Origin: Phycisphaerae bacterium | Lineage (GTDB): Bacteria; Planctomycetota; Phycisphaerae; Sedimentisphaerales; Anaerobacaceae | Direction of reading: 5' to 3' | Assembly: GCA_017993835.1 (NCBI GenBank) | Contig: JAGOLX010000017.1 | Coordinates: 32,784-96,783 of the forward strand | Length of the DNA stretch: 64,000 nt | In this document: in pieces, positions 54,644 through 61,309 of the stretch | How the letters are laid out: every line of letters starts with the position of its first letter | Position numbering within the stretch: position 1 is the stretch's first letter | Translations under genes and position numbers: made by a program | Notes under the pieces: model-generated | Seen by the model: only the letters and a program-made list of their open reading frames with translations | Databases searched by the model: none | Told to the model about the DNA's origin: nothing

Positions 54644-55228
54644 ATGCAGACGAGAACCGGACAGATCCATCGAAAGACGAAAGAGACCGACGTCCGTTGC
54701 GAGCTGAACCTCGATGGGGTCGGCAAGTACGACATCGACACCGGAGTCGGCTTCCTCGACCACATGCTCACCCACTTGAGCAAACACGGGCGGATCGACC
54801 TGACTGTCAAGGCCAAGGGCGACCTGCACATCGACGCCCACCATACGACGGAGGACATGGGCCTGAGCCTGGGCGAGTGCCTGCTCTCGGCGCTGGGCGA
54901 CAAGAAAGGCATCGCCAGGTACGGGCACAGTTCCGTGCCGATGGAGGACGCGCTGGCGAACATCTCGCTGGACCTTTCCGGCCGGCCTGTGTGCGTCTAC
55001 CACGCGGAGTACCGCTCGCACAGGATCGGCGACTTCGACGTCGAACTGATCGAGGAGTTCCTGCGGGCCTTCTCCAACAGCGGCAAGTTCAATCTGCACG
55101 TGAACGTCCCCTATGGCACGAACAGCCACCACATCGCGGAGGCGATCTTCAAGGCCCTCGGGCAGGCGATGGCCGCCGCGGTCAGGGTCGTCGGGACGGA
55201 GATTCCCAGTACGAAGGGCCAGTTGTGA
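54644..55228 (+). CDS. hisB: Imidazoleglycerol-phosphate dehydratase
   Basis: It catalyses dehydration of imidazole glycerol phosphate in histidine synthesis. The 194 residues match the monofunctional enzyme in length, so no phosphatase domain is fused. The metal-binding histidine and glutamate motifs are in GVGFLDHMLTHLSKHG, LHIDAHHTTEDMGLSLG and NVPYGTNSHHIAEAIFKALGQAM. The stop codon overlaps the GTG start of ispF (GTGA at 55225-55228), so the two are translationally coupled. It is preceded by GGGAAATCG, a weak ribosome-binding site. Confidence 0.95.
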   Translation: MQTRTGQIHRKTKETDVRCELNLDGVGKYDIDTGVGFLDHMLTHLSKHGRIDLTVKAKGDLHIDAHHTTEDMGLSLGECLLSALGDKKGIARYGHSSVPMEDALANISLDLSGRPVCVYHAEYRSHRIGDFDVELIEEFLRAFSNSGKFNLHVNVPYGTNSHHIAEAIFKALGQAMAAAVRVVGTEIPSTKGQL

Positions 55229-55740
55229 TCGAGGAACCGAAACCGCCGGAATACAGGGTCGGCATCGGCACCGACATCCATCGGATCGTCGAGGGCCGCA
55301 AGCTCATGCTGGGCGGGGTCCACATCCCCTTTCCCGCGGGTCTGCTCGGCCACAGCGACGGCGACGTCGCCCTGCACGCGGTCGTCGACGCCCTGCTCGG
55401 CGCCGCCGGCATGGGCGACATCGGGACCCTCTTCCCCGATACGGACGTGCAGTGGAAGGACGCCGACAGCAAGGGATTCCTGTACGCGGTCAAGGAGCAG
55501 CTCGAAAAGAAGGGCTGGGAAGTAGTGAACGTGGATCTGACGATCCACACGGAGCAGCCCAAGCTCGGTCCGTTCAAGGGCCAGATCCGACGCTGCATCG
55601 CGGGCTTGCTCGGGATGGATTTCGCCTGCGTCAACGTGAAGGCCAAAACAAACGAAGGTCTCGGCGAGATCGGCGCCGGCGAAGCGATGGCCGCAACCGC
55701 GATCGCCATGCTCCGTAAGAAACCCAAGCGAGGGCTGTAA
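55225..55740 (+). CDS. ispF: 2-C-methyl-D-erythritol 2,4-cyclodiphosphate synthase
   Basis: An MEP-pathway enzyme that forms the cyclodiphosphate precursor of isoprenoids. The 171 residues are slightly longer than the usual 157-160 because of an N-terminal leader (VIEEPKPPEYR). The family signatures are GIGTDIHRI with the metal-binding Asp-x-His, GLLGHSDGDVALHAVVDALLGAAGMGDIGTLFPD and NVKAKTNEGLGEIGAGEAMAATA. The GTG start overlaps the hisB stop and has AAGGG seven bases upstream. The pairing of a histidine gene with an isoprenoid gene in one transcript is unusual. An open frame upstream to 54547 is an artefact of overlap with hisB. Confidence 0.94.
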   Translation: MIEEPKPPEYRVGIGTDIHRIVEGRKLMLGGVHIPFPAGLLGHSDGDVALHAVVDALLGAAGMGDIGTLFPDTDVQWKDADSKGFLYAVKEQLEKKGWEVVNVDLTIHTEQPKLGPFKGQIRRCIAGLLGMDFACVNVKAKTNEGLGEIGAGEAMAATAIAMLRKKPKRGL

Positions 55741-55834
55741 GAACACGGAGATTCTCCCGATGGCGGGTATTGCGGACAATAAATGATCGGTGATTGTCAC
55801 CAACAGTCGTGGTCACAACTAGTGACCGACGACG

Positions 55835-56434
55835 TTGAGGTATCCAAGAGCCGTGAGATTACTGGCACGCTACAAGAAGTTGAATTTCTGGAACAAAGTG
55901 GGCTTCTGGGGAGCAGTGGCCTCGATTGTATCCCTTCTCGCCTTCTTCTCTACACGGGATCCAGGAGACGGAATCTCAGCCACTACGACTGATTCCCCTG
56001 GGGCTATTGTCCAGACGGCGGTCAATAGCCCTAACTCAGTTCAGGTGGCGGCCGGCACAGTGTATGTGCAGCAAGGGAGTGTACAACGCCGCCTATCTCA
56101 GGCAACCGCCAAGGAGTTAGTCCAGATCCTCCGAGGCTCAAGTGCCCAAAGCGTGGAATTCATAGCTGCCATGGGCAATCCTGAAGCTTATGAACTCGCG
56201 GATCAGTTGCACAAGCTGTTTCGTGAGGCTGGCTGGGACGTGTATCCATCCGTCAACCAAGCTCTAAAGGCGGGAGACATCAAAGGTATCCACTTCGTAT
56301 TTGACAGAAAGAGTCCTCCGTCGCTTGAAGTACAGCGCGCGGTTGTCCTGATCCTGGATGAGTTTGGGTATGAACATGCAATGTACTACGGCACACCTCG
56401 AACATCCATGGAGGTCTTTGTAGGACGCCGGTAG
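55835..56434 (+). CDS. Small membrane-anchored protein, family not recognised
   Basis: Up to 199 residues with one N-terminal transmembrane helix (about 22-40, FWGAVASIVSLLAFF) preceded by basic residues, so the rest is probably outside the membrane. After a low-complexity spacer a compact C-terminal domain follows (RRLSQATAKELVQIL to the end) with SSAQSVEFIAAMGNPEAYELADQLHKLFREAGWDV and GIHFVFDRKSPP. It resembles hypothetical proteins in which a membrane anchor carries such a domain. The start is uncertain: TTG at 55835 or GTG at 55853, each with a weak site. The region is visibly richer in A+T than its neighbours, and it borders the REP/RAYT patch, so recent acquisition is possible. Confidence 0.55.
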   Translation: MRYPRAVRLLARYKKLNFWNKVGFWGAVASIVSLLAFFSTRDPGDGISATTTDSPGAIVQTAVNSPNSVQVAAGTVYVQQGSVQRRLSQATAKELVQILRGSSAQSVEFIAAMGNPEAYELADQLHKLFREAGWDVYPSVNQALKAGDIKGIHFVFDRKSPPSLEVQRAVVLILDEFGYEHAMYYGTPRTSMEVFVGRR

Positions 56435-56495
56435 AAGGCTGGGGGATTCGGCGGACGCTCCGACAATTGGTCATGCATTCAGAAGACCCAGGGAG

Positions 56496-56564
56496 GTCAG
56501 GTTCTTTGCGGGTTTTGGTGCATCTGCGGAGGTAGAGGTTGATCAGATTCTGGAACGCGATGCC
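56496..56564 (-). pseudogene. Antitoxin-tail remnant 1 (BrnA/CopG-like)
   Basis: On the minus strand a 23-codon stretch reads GIAFQNLINLYLRRCTKTRK, matching the C-terminal signature of BrnA/CopG-like antitoxins. No start and no N-terminal DNA-binding part can be found; the frame simply runs into unrelated sequence. A second remnant lies on the other side of the RAYT gene at 57481. Confidence 0.5.
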
Positions 56565-56575
56565 CGGCTTGCGCC

Positions 56576-56599
56576 GTTTGGAGTTCCGCCTTCAGGCGG
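56576..56599 (+). repeat. REP-like word left of the RAYT gene
   Basis: GTTTGGAGTTCCGCCTTCAG and the following GCGG are identical to 57355-57378 and to the reverse complement of 57441-57464. A partial inverted partner (AGCCGGAACTCCGAAC) occurs at 56671-56686. Confidence 0.75.
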
Positions 56600-56731
56600 T
56601 CGGGGTTTTGGAGTGCCACGTTCACGCGGCGCGATCCATGCCGCTGACAGAAAGAACACCGCCCGGCTAAAGCCGGAACTCCGAACTCCGTCAACCTTGC
56701 GGCAGTCGCGCGGGTCGCGTAGACTCTTGCC

Positions 56732-57352
56732 ATGTCCCCACCCGACTATCGCTGGCGTCAGCTTACGCCTGAGCAGCGGGCCGAGTTGCTCGCGTGGCGC
56801 AAGACGCACGGGTATCCATGGCATTCGCCGCCCCGTCGCGCCGACGCCGGCCACCTGCGATTCCATATCACCGCAGCCTGCTTCGAGCACCAGCCCCACA
56901 TCGGTCATAGCATAGCGCGTTTGGACACCTTCAGCCGGGATCTGCTGGCCCTGTTCACGGCCCACGGCGGCAAGACACTGGCGTGGTGCGTGCTTCCGGA
57001 TCATTACCATGCGTTGGTCGAGACGCCGGACGTCGTCACCCTGTTGCGAGAACTGGGCCAATTTCACGGGCGCACGTCGTACTTCTGGAATGGCGAGGAG
57101 AGCACACGGGGACGCAAGGTGTTCTTCCGTGCCGTGGAGCGTACGATGCGGTCGGAGCGGCACTTCTGGGCGACGATGAACTATGTGCATCACAACCCGG
57201 TCCATCACGGTTACGCGGAACGCTGGACCGATTGGCCGTGGAGCAGCGCGACGGAGTTCCTGGCCCAGACCGATCCGGACGAAGCGAAACGCATCTGGCG
57301 GGAATACCCAGTCAGCGATTACGGCCAAGGGTGGGATGATCCGACCCTGTAA
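56732..57352 (+). CDS. REP-associated tyrosine transposase (RAYT, Y1_Tnp family)
   Basis: A single-strand-acting transposase-like protein of 206 residues related to IS200/IS605 TnpA. The HUH-type metal motif appears as WCVLPDHYHALVE (residues about 88-100), followed by the catalytic-Tyr region NYVHHNPVHHGYAERWTDWPWSSA (about 150-173). The N-terminal leader (DYRWRQLTPEQRAELLAWRKTHG) is typical of RAYTs, which are single-copy domesticated genes thought to mobilise REP palindromes. It is flanked on both sides by the same REP-like words, one of them starting 3 bp after the stop codon. No terminal repeats typical of an IS were seen. Confidence 0.9.
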   Translation: MSPPDYRWRQLTPEQRAELLAWRKTHGYPWHSPPRRADAGHLRFHITAACFEHQPHIGHSIARLDTFSRDLLALFTAHGGKTLAWCVLPDHYHALVETPDVVTLLRELGQFHGRTSYFWNGEESTRGRKVFFRAVERTMRSERHFWATMNYVHHNPVHHGYAERWTDWPWSSATEFLAQTDPDEAKRIWREYPVSDYGQGWDDPTL

Positions 57353-57354
57353 GC

Positions 57355-57378
57355 GTTTGGAGTTCCGCCTTCAGGCGG
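57355..57378 (+). repeat. REP-like word right of the RAYT gene, direct
   Basis: Identical to 56576-56599. It begins 3 bp after the RAYT stop codon and forms the left arm of an inverted pair with 57441-57464. Confidence 0.8.
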
Positions 57379-57440
57379 CTCTTCCTGCTCCCTGAAAGAA
57401 CTGAACACAGAACCGGCCGAAGCCGGAGATCTAAGCAAGA

Positions 57441-57464
57441 CCGCCTGAAGGCGGAACTCCGAAC
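57441..57464 (-). repeat. REP-like word right of the RAYT gene, inverted
   Basis: CCGCCTGAAGGCGGAACTCC plus GAAC is the exact reverse complement of 57355-57378. The two arms enclose 62 bp, with the internal palindromes CCGCCTTCAGGCGG and CCGGCCGAAGCCGG. Confidence 0.8.
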
Positions 57465-57480
57465 AATGTCTCCCAGCGAG

Positions 57481-57615
57481 TCAAGAGGCCAAGGAGAGGG
57501 CGGGTTTCTTGCCGGTCCGGGCGCATTCGCGGAGGTAGAGGTTGACCAGATTCTGATAGGGAATGCCGGTCCCTTCTCCCAGGGCCTTGCAGTACTCGAT
57601 CACGTCCAGGCGGCA
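57481..57615 (-). pseudogene. Antitoxin-tail remnant 2 (BrnA/CopG-like)
   Basis: On the minus strand 44 codons plus stop read CRLDVIEYCKALGEGTGIPY, QNLVNLYLRECARTGKKPAL and SLAS. GIPYQNLVNLYLREC is the conserved antitoxin C-terminus. The frame upstream is not homologous to the N-terminal half, and no partner toxin gene is adjacent. The DNA from the GGAGGTAGAGGTTGA word onward resembles remnant 1. Confidence 0.55.
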
Positions 57616-57700
57616 GTTTCCTCCTGGCAGAGGAAGGGACGGACGAATCCGGAGTCCGCCACCCTTGGCCCGGAGGGCCGCTGCGCGGCTGGGCGGCGGG

Positions 57701-57800
57701 AGTTTGCCGCTTTGGAGCCACCAGCAGTCAGGGTGTTGCGCACGCCTTCAAGCGAGCGCCCTGCTCGCGTGTCATGCTGGAGGCCCAAAGCGTAAAACTC
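57701..57800. repeat. Imperfect 100-bp inverted repeat
   Basis: The arms at 57701-57727 (AGTTTGCCGCTTTGGAGCCA...) and 57774-57800 (GCTGGAGGCCCAAAGCGTAA...) are imperfect complements. The interior has GC-rich smaller palindromes. The remainder of 57353-57955 holds only the REP pair and the antitoxin remnant. Confidence 0.5.
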
Positions 57801-57955
57801 CCCGAGCAGACCCGCTTCGGGCCTGCATCAGTCGTGCCGAGTATCCGGGTCCACCTCGATTCCCCGTGATGCGCACAGACGTTGACCACCTGCGACCCCC
57901 TCGGTAGAATGCTACCATGTGTTTGGCGATACAGAGGACTCTCGGATAGGTTGCC

Positions 57956-58276
57956 ATGATTGCGGCTGGTGATAGACAAACGGCACTCGAATTCAAACGA
58001 TATGCGGCGGCATTGGTGCCGATCCGCCAGTTTTGCGTGTTTGGCTCCAGGGCCAGAGGAGATGCGACCGCCGGCTCGGACCTCGATGTCTTCCTTGTCG
58101 TAGACCACATCGACACGGACCTTCGTCGGAGGATTTCGGAGGTTGCCTGGGAGGTCGGATTCGAGAACGATGTGGTGCTCTCGACCTTCGTCGTCACAAC
58201 CGAGCAGTTGGAGCAGGGTCCCATGGGCGTTAGTCCAATCGTCCTGCAGATCGATGAGGAAGGTATCCCACTGTGA
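57956..58276 (+). CDS. MNT-type nucleotidyltransferase, probable antitoxin
   Basis: A small nucleotidyltransferase-domain protein of 106 residues. The core motif is QFCVFGSRARGDATAGSDLDVFLVV (about 26-50), i.e. GSxxxG followed by DxD, which binds nucleotide and metal. Proteins of this size are the antitoxin halves of HEPN/MNT pairs and can adenylylate the partner toxin. The stop overlaps a GTG that opens a short frame resembling a HEPN protein start (58273-58428), which is truncated. No good ribosome-binding site was seen. Whether the orphan protein still has a partner elsewhere is unknown. Confidence 0.8.
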   Translation: MIAAGDRQTALEFKRYAAALVPIRQFCVFGSRARGDATAGSDLDVFLVVDHIDTDLRRRISEVAWEVGFENDVVLSTFVVTTEQLEQGPMGVSPIVLQIDEEGIPL

Positions 58277-58428
58277 TCGATGAGTCTCTGAGCGGACTTG
58301 TCAAGCTGGGGATAATAAGGAGAAGAATCCGAAGCAGGACCGGGGCTGGCGACATCGTTTCGGTCATTGAGATTTCGGATTTTGGGTTTGTTTCGGATTT
58401 CGTGCTTCGAATTTCGGATTTGAGATGA
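58273..58428 (+). pseudogene. Truncated HEPN-like toxin partner of the MNT gene
   Basis: A GTG overlapping the MNT stop (GTGA) opens a 51-codon frame starting VIDESLSGLVKLG, the place and style in which HEPN partners begin. After about 23 residues the sequence becomes a run of ATTTCGGATTT words (58368-58422), and no HEPN Rx4-6H motif is present. The frame ends at the cysS start region. This looks like a HEPN gene replaced by a spacer repeat. Confidence 0.45.
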
Positions 58429-58436
58429 AGGATCTT

Positions 58437-59915
58437 ATGGCCCTACAGTTCTATAACAGCCTGACGCGACGAACGGAAGAATTCAAACCGCTGGAAGAGG
58501 GCCGGGTGGGGATCTATGTCTGCGGGCCGACCGTCTACGGACATGCCCACCTCGGGCACGCCAAGAGCTACGTCAGCTTCGACGTGCTCGTGCGATACCT
58601 GCGATACCTCGGCTACAACGTCACTTACGTACAGAACATCACCGACGTGGGTCACCTGACCGACGACGCCGACGCAGGCGAGGACAAGATCGCCAAGGCC
58701 GCCCGGACCGAGCGAAAGCACCCGATGGCCTTGGCGGAGTACTACACCCGCAGCTACTTCGAGGACATGGACCAGCTCAACTGCGTGCGACCCGACATCA
58801 GTCCGCGGGCCAGCGGCCACATCGTCGAGCAGATCGAGCTGGTCAAGACCCTTCTGGAGAAAGGCTTCGCTTACGAGGTCAACGGCTCGGTGTACTTCGA
58901 CGTCTCGAAATTCTCCGGCTATGGCAAGCTCTCCGGCCGAAATGTCGAGGAGATGATCGCGGGCGCTCGCGTCGAAGTCTCCGCGGAAAAGAAGAACCCC
59001 GCGGACTTCGCCCTCTGGAAGAAGGCGGAGCCCAACCACATCATGCAGTGGCCCAGTCCCTGGGGCATGGGCTATCCCGGCTGGCACCTCGAATGCTCCG
59101 TCATGTCCATGAAGTACCTGGGCAAGACCCTCGACATCCACGGCGGCGGCATCGAAAACCAGTTCCCCCACCACGAGTGCGAGATCGCCCAGTCGGAGGC
59201 GGCCAACGACGCCCCCTTCGTCCGGTACTGGGTGCACAACAACATGGTCACTGTGGACGGCCAGAAGATGGGCAAGAGCCTGGGCAATTTCATCACGCTC
59301 AAGCAGGCCTTCGCAGGCGCCCACGAGCGACTGACCCAGGCCTACGATCCGCTCGCGATTCGCCAGCTCATCCTGAACAGTCACTACCGAAGCCCGCTCG
59401 ATTTCTCCGATGCGGCTCTGTTCGCCGCCCACAGCGGCAACCAGAAGATCAGCGAAGCAGTCCGAGCCCTGCGAAAGAAGCTCGGCGCCGCGCCGCAAGG
59501 CGACATCGACCTGGAAGTCCTCAGGCAACTGGAGCAGGCGAGAGCGAAGTTCGAGGACGCGATGAACGACGACCTCAACACCGCAGTCGCGTTGTCGGTG
59601 CTCTTCGATCTCGTGCGAATCAGCAACAAGGCGGTCGAAGACCGCAAGACCACGGTCGAGACACTCGGCGCCATCCACGACTCTTTCACCAAGCTCGGCG
59701 GCGACGTCCTGGGCGTCGTGACGGACCAGTGCGCCGAGGGCGGCGCTGTCAACGAGCAGGCGGTGGACAAGCTCGTCAGCCTGTTCATCGCGCAGCGAGC
59801 TGAGGCCCGCAAGGCCAAGAACTTCGCCCAAGCCGATGCGATCCGCGCCAAGCTCGACGAGGCCGGTATCGTCCTGGAGGATGGACCCCAGGGCACGCAG
59901 TGGAAATGGAAATGA
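58437..59915 (+). CDS. cysS: Cysteinyl-tRNA synthetase
   Basis: It charges tRNA(Cys). The 492 residues match the usual length. The zinc-binding and HIGH region reads [19 protein letters not shown] (about 26-44, HLGH), with further zinc ligands in [15 protein letters not shown] and [13 protein letters not shown]. The KMSKS loop reads KMGKSLGNF, as in some other synthetases. The DALR-type C-terminal helical region ends [15 protein letters not shown] at 58437 has AAGGA five bases upstream and is preferred over the ATG at 58425, which overlaps the preceding remnant. Confidence 0.96.
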   Translation: MALQFYNSLTRRTEEFKPLEEGRVGIYVCGPTVYGHAHLGHAKSYVSFDVLVRYLRYLGYNVTYVQNITDVGHLTDDADAGEDKIAKAARTERKHPMALAEYYTRSYFEDMDQLNCVRPDISPRASGHIVEQIELVKTLLEKGFAYEVNGSVYFDVSKFSGYGKLSGRNVEEMIAGARVEVSAEKKNPADFALWKKAEPNHIMQWPSPWGMGYPGWHLECSVMSMKYLGKTLDIHGGGIENQFPHHECEIAQSEAANDAPFVRYWVHNNMVTVDGQKMGKSLGNFITLKQAFAGAHERLTQAYDPLAIRQLILNSHYRSPLDFSDAALFAAHSGNQKISEAVRALRKKLGAAPQGDIDLEVLRQLEQARAKFEDAMNDDLNTAVALSVLFDLVRISNKAVEDRKTTVETLGAIHDSFTKLGGDVLGVVTDQCAEGGAVNEQAVDKLVSLFIAQRAEARKAKNFAQADAIRAKLDEAGIVLEDGPQGTQWKWK

Positions 59916-59946
59916 CCGGCGATCGATGATGGATGATTGTTGATTG

Positions 59947-60486
59947 ATGATTGGGGCGAACGACAAATCGTCCTTTGAGATTGCGACGCGGATTCTGGGC
60001 ATCGATCCAGGGTTGCAGGTCTGCGGGTATGCCTGCGTCGAGACCGACGGGAACCAGGAGACCGTGATCGAAGCGGGCGTGCTGAGAACTACGCGAGACC
60101 TGCCGATCGAGTTGCGCCTGGACGAGATCGCCATGGACATCGAGACGCTGCTGACCCGATTGACTCCCCACCTGGTGGCGGTCGAGGAGGTCTACTCGCA
60201 CTATGCCCATCCTCGGACCGCGATCTTGATGGGCCACGCGAGGGGCGTTATATTGCAGAAGTGTGCTCGGGCACACATTGAGGTCAAGAGTTTCGCGGCT
60301 ACACGGATCAAGAAGTCGATCACCGGTCACGGCCGGGCCTCGAAGGAGCAGATGCAGAGGACGATCCAGACGATTCTGGCCCTGCCGGAACTGCCCTCGC
60401 CCCCCGACGTAGCCGACGCGATGGCCGCAGCACTGTGCTGTGCGAATGCGATCGACAGGATGATGCCAGAGAAGGATGATGTGTGA
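59947..60486 (+). CDS. ruvC: Crossover junction endodeoxyribonuclease RuvC
   Basis: It resolves Holliday junctions. The 179 residues carry the RuvC motifs ILGIDPGLQVCGYACVE (first catalytic Asp), LVAVEEVYSHYAHPRTAILMGHARGVIL (catalytic Glu) and DVADAMAAALCCAN (last Asp cluster). The N-terminus before ILGIDPG is about 15 residues longer than usual, and the start lies within a GATGATTG-type repeat with no ribosome-binding site, so a start nearer ILGIDPG cannot be excluded. ruvA follows 85 bp downstream; ruvB is not in the window. Confidence 0.92.
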   Translation: MIGANDKSSFEIATRILGIDPGLQVCGYACVETDGNQETVIEAGVLRTTRDLPIELRLDEIAMDIETLLTRLTPHLVAVEEVYSHYAHPRTAILMGHARGVILQKCARAHIEVKSFAATRIKKSITGHGRASKEQMQRTIQTILALPELPSPPDVADAMAAALCCANAIDRMMPEKDDV

Positions 60487-60571
60487 TTTGTGATGGTTGG
60501 TTGCTGATTTCAAGAGGCTGGTCCGCGGTGCTTCTCAGATCAGAAATCAAACATCAGCGATCCCCGATGCC

Positions 60572-61204
60572 ATGATCGCCGGAATCGAAGGAAAACTCGT
60601 TCAGCTCGACACCGAGACCGCACAGGTCCGGGTAGGAGCCATTACGTATGAGGTCATGCTGCCCGGCTATTGCGTCAGCGCGCTGGCCGGCCGGATCGGC
60701 GAGACGGTCTCCTTGTGCACCATGGAGTACTACGAAGGCAGCCTGGGCGGCGGCAATCTCATCCCGCGCCTGGTCGGCTTCCTCAGTCCGGTCGAGCGGG
60801 AGTTCTTCGCCGAGTTCACCAGCGTCAAAGGGCTCGGCATCCGCAAGGGCCTGCGGGCCTTGAGCATTCCCATTGCCGACGTCGCTTCAGCAGTGGAGTC
60901 GGGCAACGAGAAAGTGCTCATGACGCTCTCCGGCATCGGACGCAAGATGGCCCAGCAGATCGTCGCGGAGCTCAAGGGCAAGCTCGAGGCGTTCGCCTTC
61001 GGCGCCGAGCCGGCAACGAGGGCGGCCCAGACGCGTCTGAAGCCCTTCCAGGCGGAGGCCATCGAGATCCTCGTCGCCTGGGGCGAGAAGCGCAACGAGG
61101 TCATGGAACTGATCGAGCTGGCGGGCGAGAGACACCCCGAGATCGACACCGCGGAGACGCTCGTGCCGCTCATCTACCGTCTCAAGCAAGGCGTCGAAGT
61201 CTGA
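60572..61204 (+). CDS. ruvA: Holliday junction branch migration protein RuvA
   Basis: The tetrameric DNA-binding partner of RuvB. The 210 residues begin MIAGIEGKLVQLD, the usual RuvA N-terminus (OB fold), and continue with REFFAEFTSVKGLGIRKGLRAL and VLMTLSGIGRKMAQQIVAELKGKL, the two helix-hairpin-helix motifs that bind the junction. The C-terminal domain III (EAIEILVAWGEKRNEVMELIE) contacts RuvB in known cases. The ATG at 60572 was chosen from homology; no ribosome-binding site precedes it. The open frame continues upstream to 60497 through repeat-like DNA. Confidence 0.93.
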   Translation: MIAGIEGKLVQLDTETAQVRVGAITYEVMLPGYCVSALAGRIGETVSLCTMEYYEGSLGGGNLIPRLVGFLSPVEREFFAEFTSVKGLGIRKGLRALSIPIADVASAVESGNEKVLMTLSGIGRKMAQQIVAELKGKLEAFAFGAEPATRAAQTRLKPFQAEAIEILVAWGEKRNEVMELIELAGERHPEIDTAETLVPLIYRLKQGVEV

Positions 61205-61309
61205 GTTTGGCCTTGACCAGAGTTTGCCCGCCTGCATATCATGAGGCAGCGTTTGGGCACAGCATAGACAATGGACATTTCTTTTTGCCTGGCTCACAGG
61301 GAGGACATC

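Noticed and set aside
56280..56474. Small minus-strand protein continuing from antitoxin remnant 1
   Set aside because: The frame is open by chance opposite the 55835 gene and shows no homology beyond the remnant.
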